This document shows, in pieces, positions 52,534-60,431 of a stretch of 64,000 nt of DNA. Each line of letters starts with the position of its first letter. Positions within the stretch are counted from its first letter, which is position 1. Origin of the DNA: Algoriphagus alkaliphilus (lineage in GTDB: Bacteria; Bacteroidota; Bacteroidia; Cytophagales; Cyclobacteriaceae); contig NZ_FMXE01000008.1 in NCBI RefSeq assembly GCF_900103735.1, positions 124,001 to 188,000 of the forward strand, read 5' to 3'. Both the position numbers and the translations under genes were made by a program. The notes beneath the pieces were generated by a model. That model worked only from the letters and a program-made list of their open reading frames with translations. It made no database searches and had not been told where the DNA came from.

Positions 52534-52656
52534 AGGTCAATAGGCTGGTTTTGGAAAAAAATCCGATACAAATAAAAGGAAAAGGGGGTTGAAAAATCGG
52601 GCAACCCAACAAAATTCAAAAGAATTGGAATGGTCAAAAAAGAGAGGGCTTACCGA

Positions 52657-52776
52657 TTTACCCTTATTCTGTTACAAGAAATGGAGAAATTTGCCCTTAT
52701 TCTGTGACAAGGTTTCTAATATTTACCCTTATTCTGTTACAAGATATTCGATTATTTACCATTTTTTGAGTGGTAA
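52657..52776 (+). repeat. Three phased direct repeats plus a degenerate fourth
   Basis: TTTACCCTTATTCTGTTACA (then AG) at 52657-52678, a two-mismatch copy at 52690-52711 and an exact copy at 52722-52743; a fourth, TTTACCATTTTTTGAGTGG, begins at 52754. Starts are 33, 32 and 32 bases apart, about three helical turns, which places the copies on one face of DNA. The 52534-52923 gap holds no gene. Confidence 0.85.
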
Positions 52777-52846
52777 GGACTACCAAACTTGGCCTACTTT
52801 CCGGACACCTATATCCGAAAATACTTAGAAAGGTTTATCGGTTAAA

Positions 52847-52893
52847 AGCTTGTATTTGAAACACAAGATATCTTGTAATTTAAATACAGGCTT
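52847..52893. promoter_or_regulatory. Composite palindrome upstream of the ATPase gene
   Basis: The centre ACAAGATATCTTGT (52863-52876) is a perfect 14-base palindrome. Outer arms AAGCTTGTATTT (52847-52858) and AAATACAGGCTT (52882-52893) pair at 11 of 12 positions. It covers the -33 box, so it could be an operator or a cruciform. Confidence 0.75.
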
Positions 52894-52902
52894 TTATATT
52901 TG
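52873..52902 (+). promoter_or_regulatory. Promoter of the DUF4143 ATPase gene
   Basis: TTG at 52873-52875 and TATATTTG at 52895-52902 (then C), 19 bases apart, match the Bacteroidota -33/-7 consensus. The start codon is 21 bases downstream of the -7 box, so the leader is very short. Confidence 0.75.
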
Positions 52903-52923
52903 CATTGATTTACAAGGATTTAA

Positions 52924-54138
52924 ATGATACAAATAGATCTTCTTACCCAGATAATCGAGGAACAAGACAGAAATTTCCTCCAAAAACAGCTTATCTCCCG
53001 GGAAATGACCGTCCCTTTACAAACCAACCAAATCTTGGTTGTGAGCGGGGTGAGACGATGTGGAAAAAGCATTCTAATCCGCAAAAGTCTACCTTCCACT
53101 GAGCCCGGACTTTATCTGAACTTTGAAGACCCAAGATTAGTGGATTTTGAGGCGGTTGATTTTCCAAAACTCGAACAACTCAGAGATGAAATGGGCAAAA
53201 TCTCCATACTCTTGGATGAAGTCCAAAGTGTGGCAGGTTGGGAAATATTTGCCAGATCCCTTCATGAAAAAGGTAAAAAGCTCTACATCACAGGCTCGAA
53301 TGCCAGCATGCTGAGTCGAGAACTGGGAACTCGTCTCACTGGACGCTACAAACAAATGGAATTATTCCCCTTTAGCTACAATGAGTTTTTGCTTTTCAAA
53401 AACTTATCACCAGGAGAGGAGAGCTTCAAAAGCTATTTCCATTTAGGTGGATTTCCCGAGTTTCTGCACAATCAGGATCAAGACTATTTGAGAACTCTAT
53501 TCCGAGACATACTTACGCGTGATGTGGCTGTCCGACGAAACATAACTAACGAAACTTCGCTGATACGGCTGGGTGTATTTCTATGTTCCAATGTGGGCAA
53601 ACCCTTCAGCTATTCCCGAATAGGAAGCCTATTGGAGATAAAGTCAGTCAGGACGGTAATCGATTATTGTGATTACCTCGAGGAGAGTTACCTGTTTGAT
53701 TTGATACCAATGTATTCCCCTTCGATCCGCAAGCAGTTGGCCAATCCAAAAAAAGCATTTTGCGTTGACCCTGCCTTGGCTGCTGCAAATTCACTTTCCT
53801 TCAGCAAGGATTTGGGCAGAAAACTTGAGAATTATGTCTATCTCCATCTCCGACGATCTTTCAAAGAAATCCAATATTTCCAAAATAAGGATTCGGAGTG
53901 TGATTTTGTGGTCAAATGGAACGAAGGAATCATTGGTGCGGTACAAGTGTGTTGGGAACTAAACACTGATAATCTCCATCGGGAAATCAAAGGATTGCAG
54001 GCTGCATTATCCGAAACACAAGCTCCAAAAGGGGTTTTGCTTACCTGGAACCAAGAAGATTTACTCGAAGGAATAATAGTGATTCCTGTTTGGAAGTGGC
54101 TTCTAATGCCTGCGAAGGAATTTTTCGGAATAGCCTAA
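52924..54138 (+). CDS. AAA_14/DUF4143 ATPase
   Basis: 404 residues. N-terminal P-loop domain (AAA_14): Walker A S-G-V-R-R-C-G-K-S (about 42-50), Walker B with I-L-L-D-E-V-Q (about 95-101) and the sensor L-Y-I-T-G-S-N-A. C-terminal DUF4143 has the P-F-S-Y-N-E-F-L region linking the two and, near the end, E-N-Y-V-Y-L-H-L-R-R-S and D-S-E-C-D-F-V-V, a PD-(D/E)xK-like pattern. Common as many paralogues in Bacteroidota and archaea; no established function. Its dedicated upstream repeats and palindrome are unusual for a stand-alone metabolic gene. Confidence 0.9.
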   Translation: MIQIDLLTQIIEEQDRNFLQKQLISREMTVPLQTNQILVVSGVRRCGKSILIRKSLPSTEPGLYLNFEDPRLVDFEAVDFPKLEQLRDEMGKISILLDEVQSVAGWEIFARSLHEKGKKLYITGSNASMLSRELGTRLTGRYKQMELFPFSYNEFLLFKNLSPGEESFKSYFHLGGFPEFLHNQDQDYLRTLFRDILTRDVAVRRNITNETSLIRLGVFLCSNVGKPFSYSRIGSLLEIKSVRTVIDYCDYLEESYLFDLIPMYSPSIRKQLANPKKAFCVDPALAAANSLSFSKDLGRKLENYVYLHLRRSFKEIQYFQNKDSECDFVVKWNEGIIGAVQVCWELNTDNLHREIKGLQAALSETQAPKGVLLTWNQEDLLEGIIVIPVWKWLLMPAKEFFGIA

Positions 54139-54641
54139 ACTTCCTTCTTTCTTTGTTTCATCGCCTCCAAGAAAAAAGTGACTTCCCCTTAAATTAAAGC
54201 TCCAACCAGCAGCCAATTTGGTACCAGAAACAGGTCTAAATACTTCGCCAAGAGGAGCACCAGAATCAGGATAGCCGAGAGCCCATACAATTTATCAATT
54301 GGTTTTCTTCTCATTTTGGTTTTAGCAGAAATCTTGTAGTCCCATTTGAATAGCCAAAAACTAGGGAATCGCCGTATCCCTCCGACGAACTGCATCTTGA
54401 TGAGCTTTGCTTGATGTGCTAAAGTTGTGGGATGAAAAAGACAAGTATCGAAACCAGTACTGGGTATTTTTCCGGATCGGCTTATATTTTTCAAACTACT
54501 AATTACTATCAAATTCTCCGCTCCATTCCTGTAAATATCCGGTCTGAACCTTGCCAGGAATCGCCTTTCGCTTTCTCGGATGGTGGAAATCCAAACCATC
54601 CGTGAGTGGATTAACAAGATGGAAAATTCTCAGTCTTCTCT
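54139..54641. other. Gap with little recognisable content
   Basis: Apart from one possible small membrane-protein frame (54189-54314, minus), no gene, repeat or terminator is recognised. The rest of the open frame extending to 54617 has uneven composition and several rare-looking stretches, so it is more likely decayed or chance. Confidence 0.5.
54189..54314 (-). CDS. Possible small membrane protein
   Basis: 41 residues starting at ATG 54314: a basic start (M-R-R-K-P-I-D-K) followed by two short hydrophobic stretches (L-S-A-I-L-I-L-V-L-L-L-A and L-V-P-N-W-L-L-V-G-A-L). The frame continues upstream without stop for about 100 codons but that part does not look like protein. Could be a real short protein, the end of a decayed gene, or chance. 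Confidence 0.3.
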   Translation of the reverse strand: MRRKPIDKLYGLSAILILVLLLAKYLDLFLVPNWLLVGALI

Positions 54642-55094
54642 TCAGAGTAAGTCCTCCTCTAGATGATCATCCAGCCACTTAAGAATTACTTCATCTTCGG
54701 TCAGCAATCCTTCTGGAGCTTTTTCGGAGCACTTCTTATGGTATGGGGAAATATAAATCCGGCCCAATTCCTCTTCGTTAGGACCGAAAATAAGGTATTG
54801 ATCTATGGGCAAGAGGATTGATTCATGTGAGGTGGAACCCTCTCTCTGATAGGTAATCGGTTGGCCATCCGGCAGACGAAGGTTGTTAAGGTAAAACTTG
54901 GCATTGGGCACCCCATGTATCGGGATGGGATTGCTTGGGTCGTATCCAAACCTGCCGGTTGCACCCGGAATCTCATCCTGATCGGTGGCTTGGGGATTTT
55001 CCAGGATACTTTGCAAAAAGACCACGCCGTATTCCTCCAGATTTAGATAACCCAACTGTGTCTGATCAGGAAACTTGTATTTTTTTTCTCTCAT
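54642..55094 (-). CDS. Hypothetical protein, 150 aa
   Basis: Not assigned to a named family. Reads as a real soluble protein: charged start, then G-R-F-G-Y-D-P-S-N-P-I-P-I-H-G-V, Y-L-N-N-L-R-L-P-D-G-Q and I-Y-I-S-P-Y-H-K-K-C-S-E-K-A-P-E-G, the kind of motif pattern seen in small Bacteroidota proteins of unknown role. No signal peptide or TM. One of three similar-sized unrecognised genes in this accessory region, all leftward; an immunity or anti-toxin role is possible but unsupported. Confidence 0.7.
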   Translation of the reverse strand: MREKKYKFPDQTQLGYLNLEEYGVVFLQSILENPQATDQDEIPGATGRFGYDPSNPIPIHGVPNAKFYLNNLRLPDGQPITYQREGSTSHESILLPIDQYLIFGPNEEELGRIYISPYHKKCSEKAPEGLLTEDEVILKWLDDHLEEDLL

Positions 55095-55250
55095 TCTGTT
55101 GGGGGATTTTTGGGTTCAATCGTGAAGGAATTACCCTTCAAGATATTCAAGATTTAATATTTTTGGATCTCAATGAATATTCGTGGCATTTTTACAGCAA
55201 CCCGTATGGATTTCGGCAAAATCCGTGATTCAAGGCCGGGGAAAGTCGGC

Positions 55251-55916
55251 TTAATTACAAACCCAAGGTTCAGCCGGGATACCCAATAACATCTCCAATG
55301 AAACCAATAGATATAGCTCATCACTCATGACGTACCTACAAAACCTGAAATCCAGGTGTGAGAAATATCTTTCTATGACTTCGCCTACATTGACGGGTCC
55401 TCTCTGGTAATGAATTTGCTTTTTTTCCGTGTCCAAAACTGTCACAAAGTCATCGTGGATCACCACATGCCCAATTGGCCCGAACTTATTGTCAAAAATA
55501 ACATCCCAAAAGTGGATGCCTGGATAGTCCTGAAAGTTCTTTTCGGCTAATACAAGAAACTGCTTATCCCAGGAAGGATCCATATCCCAGCCATAGGGCC
55601 ATGGGGTTCTTTGTACTAAATCTGCCAAGTCTAGGTTGGTAATCAATTGTCCAATCGTGACCACATCAAACCAATAAGTCAATCCCTGCTCTATCATGTA
55701 GTCTTCGTCCTCTACTTCGATCCATACTGGAGAAAGCCGCTTTACCTTACCCTGAGCCATTAGGATCATCAACTGAACCAACTGATAGGTCCATGAGGTC
55801 TGCTCAAATTTCCAATTATCATCCCAATCGAGGCGATCTATTCCTTTGAGGGAATGCCTGATTTCATATTCCAGAAAATGAAGGGTAGCAGCTGGGAGGA
55901 TATGGATGGAGGGCAT
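55251..55916 (-). CDS. Hypothetical protein, 221 aa
   Basis: Start chosen at ATG 55916; the extra 14 residues of a longer frame come from AT-rich non-coding text. No recognised domain. Rich in Trp and acidic residues: R-L-D-W-D-D-N-W-K-F, I-E-V-E-D-E-D-Y-M-I, P-W-P-Y-G-W-D-M-D-P-S-W-D and F-W-D-V-I-F-D-N-K-F-G, with a hydrophobic end (L-Y-L-L-V-S-L-E-M-L). Likely cytoplasmic. The acidic, Trp-rich composition is like immunity or effector-binding proteins; function unknown. Confidence 0.65.
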   Translation of the reverse strand: MPSIHILPAATLHFLEYEIRHSLKGIDRLDWDDNWKFEQTSWTYQLVQLMILMAQGKVKRLSPVWIEVEDEDYMIEQGLTYWFDVVTIGQLITNLDLADLVQRTPWPYGWDMDPSWDKQFLVLAEKNFQDYPGIHFWDVIFDNKFGPIGHVVIHDDFVTVLDTEKKQIHYQRGPVNVGEVIERYFSHLDFRFCRYVMSDELYLLVSLEMLLGIPAEPWVCN

Positions 55917-55967
55917 TGACGTAGGGTGATAAATTTGAAGAATATTTAGACAAAACAAGAATATTTA

Positions 55968-55991
55968 GCTGTTAGTGGAGACACTAACAGC
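55968..55991. repeat. Hairpin with 10-bp stem and GAGA/TCTC loop
   Basis: GCTGTTAGTG, loop GAGA, CACTAACAGC: ten perfect pairs. Followed by a GCGGCCGC-containing core (55989-56022) and a second hairpin. Same stem length and loop type as 23509-23532. Confidence 0.85.
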
Positions 55992-56022
55992 GGCCGCATG
56001 GAGGTTACAGGAGACTGTCGCC

Positions 56023-56045
56023 ATTGTGAGTGTCTCACTCACAAT
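56023..56045. repeat. Hairpin with 10-bp stem and TCT loop
   Basis: ATTGTGAGTG, loop TCT, CACTCACAAT: ten perfect pairs, 31 bases after the preceding hairpin. No gene spans the pair. A further CCCTTCGGGAGG lies at 56066-56077. Confidence 0.85.
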
Positions 56046-56100
56046 TATGTATTAATAGATACCTTCCCTTCGGGAGGCAGGCAATCTTTTCCCCGGAACC

Positions 56101-56559
56101 CTAACCAAGATATTCTTCAGATTTGTTGACGATAGGACTAAGGCATTCATATTTCTTAAACAGCGAATCCAATTCCAATAAATCATAGGTTTCAATGGTA
56201 CCCGTTAGAGAAATAATGCCCTCATGTTCATTGTTTAATCCATCATACCAATTGGGATTAAATTTAAAATCAACATCCTTGTTTTTCACTACAGATTTAA
56301 AAATCAGGTCTTTTCGCATGTGGTATTGAGGAATGGCTGTATAGATAAGCACATTGTGAGCGAGAAGAGCCGCCAAATAACTAAGATGTCTTACTTTTCG
56401 GAGTTCTCCTCTATCAAACAGGGACAGAAGTTCCGCAGAACTGTACGTGTTCTCAAACTTTTCCCAATCGGAACATCCCTCTGCCTCGAAAAACTTGAGC
56501 AGATATTTTTGATCAATTAATGTCAGTTGATCGAAGCTAAATCGAAATTCTTTTTCCAT
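56101..56559 (-). CDS. Hypothetical protein, 152 aa
   Basis: Start chosen at ATG 56559; the open frame runs 43 codons further but into an insertion-element remnant. No recognised domain. F-D-Q-L-T-L-I-D-Q-K-Y-L-L-K-F-F near the start, a helical middle (L-R-K-V-R-H-L-S-Y-L-A-A-L-L-A-H-N-V-L-I-Y-T) and a C-terminal E-E-Y-L-G. Cytoplasmic by sequence. Part of the accessory cluster beside the CRISPR-Cas operon; role unknown. Confidence 0.6.
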   Translation of the reverse strand: MEKEFRFSFDQLTLIDQKYLLKFFEAEGCSDWEKFENTYSSAELLSLFDRGELRKVRHLSYLAALLAHNVLIYTAIPQYHMRKDLIFKSVVKNKDVDFKFNPNWYDGLNNEHEGIISLTGTIETYDLLELDSLFKKYECLSPIVNKSEEYLG

Positions 56560-56877
56560 GGCGTTTTTGTCTTTTGAGTTCCAAAATTGAGAAAATGAGA
56601 AGTTTGATTTGAGATTTTGCAAGCTTGTATTATTGGTTGCATTAGGGTTTCTACTGCCACCTTGAGACTGTCTCAAAAGGATTTCCATTTTCAGGCTGAG
56701 TCTTAAAGATTCTAAGAAAATACAAAATGGAAATGACTGTGGCTCAATGTTAAAGCAGGGGTATTGTCACCTTGAGCACCTGACCGATGAGAGTCGGGCA
56801 GTACGAAAGGTCCTCGAACCTCCAGACTCTCGTCTGTCGGGTACTCGGACTAACACACTTTTAGCCTAAAAAACCTT
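56560..56877. repeat. Gap with an IS-end remnant and a TGTCACCTTGAGC repeat unit
   Basis: No gene. GAGACTGTCTCAAAAGG at 56664-56680 matches 16 of 17 bases of the right end of the IS1182-type element at 11676-11692. 56765-56813 is a TGTCACCTTGAGC...TACGAAAGG unit, whose GATGAGAGTC can pair with GACTCTCGTC at 56825-56834. Confidence 0.7.
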
Positions 56878-57143
56878 TCAAAGACTACTTGGGTCGTATT
56901 TCTGGGCAAATTGATCCCAGTCCAAGCCTACAAGGGATTGCTGAATCATCTCTTTGAAAGTAACTTCACCAATCGAATCCATAAACCAAATCACGCGCAG
57001 TTCCGAACTCCAATCATCATTTGTGTTTTCACTATAGCAAGCCCATTCAGCAATTCCATAGAAAGCAGGAAGTTCATTTTCAACATTTCTTCTTTCGGTT
57101 CTCCTCCGGTTTTTGGAGTCATGGTGATTTTGAATCTGGGCAT
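56878..57143 (-). pseudogene. Small hypothetical gene with one frameshift
   Basis: An ATG at 57143 opens M-P-R-F-K-I-T-M-T-P-K-T-G-G-E-P-K-E-E. Shortly after (about 57090) the sensible frame moves by one base to ...N-V-E-N-E-L-P-A-F-Y-G-I-A-E-W-A-C-Y-S-E-N-T and runs to TGA at 56878, ending F-A-Q-K-Y-D-P-S-S-L. The combined product would be about 88 residues, with no named family. The total length (266) is not a multiple of three. A sequencing error cannot be excluded. Confidence 0.6.
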
Positions 57144-57218
57144 TGGTTGATTTTTTGGATTAGTATTTTTTGATTCCTAAAAACAAGGACTGGTATTCCT
57201 AGAATGACGACTAACTAA

Positions 57219-60087
57219 TTAATAGGTAGCTAACTCACCAAATCGGCAAAATGGATTTGCCAATTTAATCTGAGCGGGACTTTTGCAGTCCGGTTCCAGA
57301 ATGGAGGGTGAGGCTACAAGGATAAACAAGGCTTTTGCTCTCGAGACAGCAACATTGAATCTGTTGGGACTATAAAGAAACTCCATGCCCCTAGGCGCAT
57401 CTTCCGGAGAGGAGGTTGCCACTGAATAAATGATCACGGGAGCTTCCTGTCCTTGAAACTTATCTACAGTACCTATCTGAATTTGAGGTAAAGCAGTTTG
57501 TAGTAAGCCAACCTGAGCATTATAGGGAGAAATGATTTTGATATCAGAAGGTTGGAGAACCTTTTCTTTGCCTTTACTATCCACGATGAAAACATCTCCA
57601 TTACAGAGTTCAGTAACTAGTTGGATAATTTCAGCTACCTCCTCCGTAGAACTGCTCGTATTTCCCTGATGTGAAACCGGGAGAAAACGTAAACCTGAAC
57701 CACCAAACCGTGTGTTACCACAGATCATTTGATTTTCCAATCCGGGAATTGCATGAAGTTTACCTTCGTAGAATTGTTCGGAATCGAATTCACAAATTGC
57801 TGGATGCATTCTCCAGGTTTTTGCCAGAAAAATTCCTTGCTCCTCGGAAATGGTCTTTTGTCCCTGAAGAATATGAGCTAGTGCCGAAACTTCTGTTCCA
57901 TCAGGATGAACGCCCTGTTGAGATTGCTGAAGCTGCTGTGGATCACCTAAGAGAATTAGATTTCTTGCGGCTTGGCCACAGGCTAATGTGTCAATCAGTG
58001 ATAATTGTCCAGCTTCATCAATGACCAGATAATCTACCGAACCGAGCAAACCTTCATTTGCCCAAAGGAATGGGGTGCCGGCCAAAATATTTACCCGATT
58101 CACACTGTCAATTAGCTTTTTAGCTTCAAGGACAGACTCCCAGGGCACCTCCATGGAGCCATCTGCTTTTTGAATCAAACGGATCGGATGATTCATTTCT
58201 TCGGCTAGTCTCCAGACTTTTTCCAATAAAGCGGTGATTACCTTGTGAGACATCGCTGTTACCCCGATTTTTTTTCCTTGAAGGATCAGGTGCATGATCA
58301 TTCGGCTGGCGGTAAAACTTTTCCCCGAGCCAGGAGGCCCTTGGATCGGCAAGTAGCTGTGATCTAATTTCTCGGACCATTCTTTGGTGAGTTCAAGTAG
58401 GTTTCCTTGATTCAATATTGGAGCATTAATAACGGGTGGTTGACGAAGCAAAAGAGATCGAACAGCCCTGAATTCTTCTGAAGGGGAATCGGTATTCGTA
58501 GACAGTTGATCTTTTTTCGGAAAAACTTTTGCCGGTATAGGAGAGAAAGGATATGGCGTTTTTCTCTTCCAAGAGTTCTTCCGGTGTCAAATCAAGAAGT
58601 CGGTAATGTTCCCACCAGAGGGACTTTTCTTCCCTTCGATACCAATCCAGCATGTGGGCAAGAATAAATTTGGCCTGCTGGACTGAGTCGCGTTCATCTT
58701 GAGCCACGGGGATACCTTCAAGCAAAGCGTCCACAAGTGGCTTGATGCGACCCTGATGTTCGGTAATTTTTTCGTTGGCCTCCATCGGCTTGGGCTCAGG
58801 CCGGGGGATATCAGTACCTTGGTTAATTAGTTCCAATCGTAGTTCTTCCAGCCAAGTGTGAAGGCGTTGGGTTGAAATACAGTCGTCCTGATTATAGAGC
58901 CTGATAGCTTCAATCATTTCGTCCGAAGCCTCCCCGGTTTTGTTGGTTTCAAGAAGAAACTCATACATAGATTTGTGTCGGGAGACTTCTCTTAGGTCAA
59001 TCTCTCGCGTATAGCCGTAAAATTTTTCCAGATCTTTGATAGAGTACTTTTCTACACTCGCTCTTACCGCTTGCCTAACTACTCCATAAAGGTCTATAAA
59101 GGTGCCTGATCGAAGTAATCCATCCATTTGATCCTCACAAATGGCATATTTGCCCATAAGCCGCCTAAAGGCACTTACCTCATAGGGTGCGTAATGGTAA
59201 ATGTGCATTTCTGGAAACTCCAGCTTAATTTCCTGCACTCTTGCCATAAAGGTTTCGAATGCCTGCTTTTCTTCGGCTTCATTTTTTGCCCAAAGCGCAT
59301 GGTACTCTCCAAGATGATACCACCCAATCATGTATTCTAATCCTCCGGGATCTACCAATGGATCGCCCTCCAAATCGAGGTAAAGATCATATTTATGTGG
59401 TTCCGGAAGTTTGAAAAACCCTTTTTCAGGTTGGATTTCTAAAAGTTCGTAGATCGGGCGATGGTTCTCCTCTCTGCTTCTCCACTGAATATTTGCTTGG
59501 TCCCTCAGCTTTTGGAATGTCTGTTTTGCTCCCTTTTTGGGAGAAAAAGAAATTGGACTGGGACACTGAGCAAAAGATCCCAATGTGCTTATATCATGCA
59601 TTTTTATTTCCTTGATCTGAGCGTTTCCCATTCCTGCCACAAATCCCAGATGGTCATCGGCTCTCCGCTTTTGATTGCAGACTTCCCACCAGGTGCAGAT
59701 ATCGCAATGAGGCACTGGCTCGGGATAAGTATCTGTTTCTTCCTTTGCAAGAGCTTCCAAAAACCGTTTTTTTACCAAGCGTACGTACGCAGCATATTCG
59801 CTGACCCGATAGCTGATTTCTTCATCGGGAGTTTTCACCCACATCAATTCAGGCATGTATCCCTGCAACTCTGATAAAGCTTCCGAATAAAGACTTATTT
59901 GAATGATTGTAGCTGCTTTGGTCTCCGTGGCAAGTTTGGTATCCATTACCTGATAGGAGTAATTCCCAAGAGCACTCGGTTCATCCACTTTGATCAGGAA
60001 ATCAGCCCAGCCACCCCATTCATTCTCTTTTCCCAGCCTAGCTTGATAAATGACATCATATACCAAGCCAGAAGAATACGCCACCAA
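57219..60087 (-). pseudogene. TM0106-type RecB-like nuclease / helicase, broken
   Basis: Minus strand, N- to C-terminus right to left. 60087-58540 encodes the RecB-like nuclease (V-M-D-T-K-L-A-T-E, C-D-I-C-T-W-W-E-V-C Cys cluster) and RNase-H-like exonuclease part (Y-D-L-Y-L-D-L-E-G-D-P, Y-N-Q-D-D-C). 58530-57219 encodes the superfamily I helicase: Walker A G-P-P-G-S-G-K-S, D-E-A-G-Q, G-D-P-Q-Q-L, V-D-K-F-Q-G-Q-E and S-R-A-K-A. Two lesions: a one-base insertion (four A instead of three near 58535) breaks the chain between the halves, and the first 100 or so residues of the family are absent, a stop lying just upstream of 60087. Confidence 0.85.
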
Positions 60088-60298
60088 ATCTTAAGATTGT
60101 CTTCCCTGCTTTGAACTCCAGTTCAGTTATTTGGGAATTGCTGTGCGCAGTTTGCAAGATTCCCATCATTAAAATCGCCAATAGAAAAATCCCAAGGTAG
60201 ATGTAAGTCTTTGTTATAATCTCTTTCTTTTCAAGCATCGTAATACTGAGGATGTCCTTTTTAATTTGAAGAGTCCGCAGTTTTCCAAAATCAATCAT
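60056..60298 (-). CDS. Small membrane protein, possibly truncated
   Basis: 80 residues from ATG 60298: basic and Ile-rich start, one TM segment (I-Y-L-G-I-F-L-L-A-I-L-M-M-G-I-L-Q) and a short tail. The last 10 codons overlap the nuclease remnant in another frame, so the end is probably a deletion junction and the natural C-terminus is lost. Not recognised. Confidence 0.4.
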   Translation of the reverse strand: MIDFGKLRTLQIKKDILSITMLEKKEIITKTYIYLGIFLLAILMMGILQTAHSNSQITELEFKAGKTILRFGGVFFWLGI

Positions 60299-60431
60299 GG
60301 CCTTTGGTTTATTACACTAATTTTTGAAAAATAACATGCCTTTATTTACTGAATATTGATTTGAAAACCATTGCATTGGTACAGCTTAGCAAAAAATAGG
60401 TTATCTAAGCTGAAAATTGAATCTCAAATTA

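Noticed and set aside
52657-52776. A CRISPR array (22-base repeats with 10-11 base spacers)
   Set aside because: Spacers are much too short and themselves AT-rich and similar, the repeat is too short, and the last copy is decayed. Phased binding sites fit better.
52589-52828. A 79-codon gene across the direct repeats upstream of the ATPase
   Set aside because: The frame gets its L-P-L-F-C and Y-S-V-T repeats only from the DNA repeats, has no promoter or family, and ends inside the promoter region.
54315-54617. The upstream extension of the small membrane protein frame
   Set aside because: Amino-acid composition (many Arg, Ser, Ile in no pattern) does not look like a protein domain; start codon choice would be arbitrary.
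56765-56850. A tRNA-like or small-RNA gene, because of GGTCCTCGAACCTCC
   Set aside because: No acceptor stem, anticodon arm or CCA can be fitted; it is a unit of the TGTCA...CTGAGC...CGAAG repeat family.
56911-57150. A 79-codon plus-strand gene
   Set aside because: It is the complement of the frameshifted minus-strand gene, whose two frames read more like real protein.
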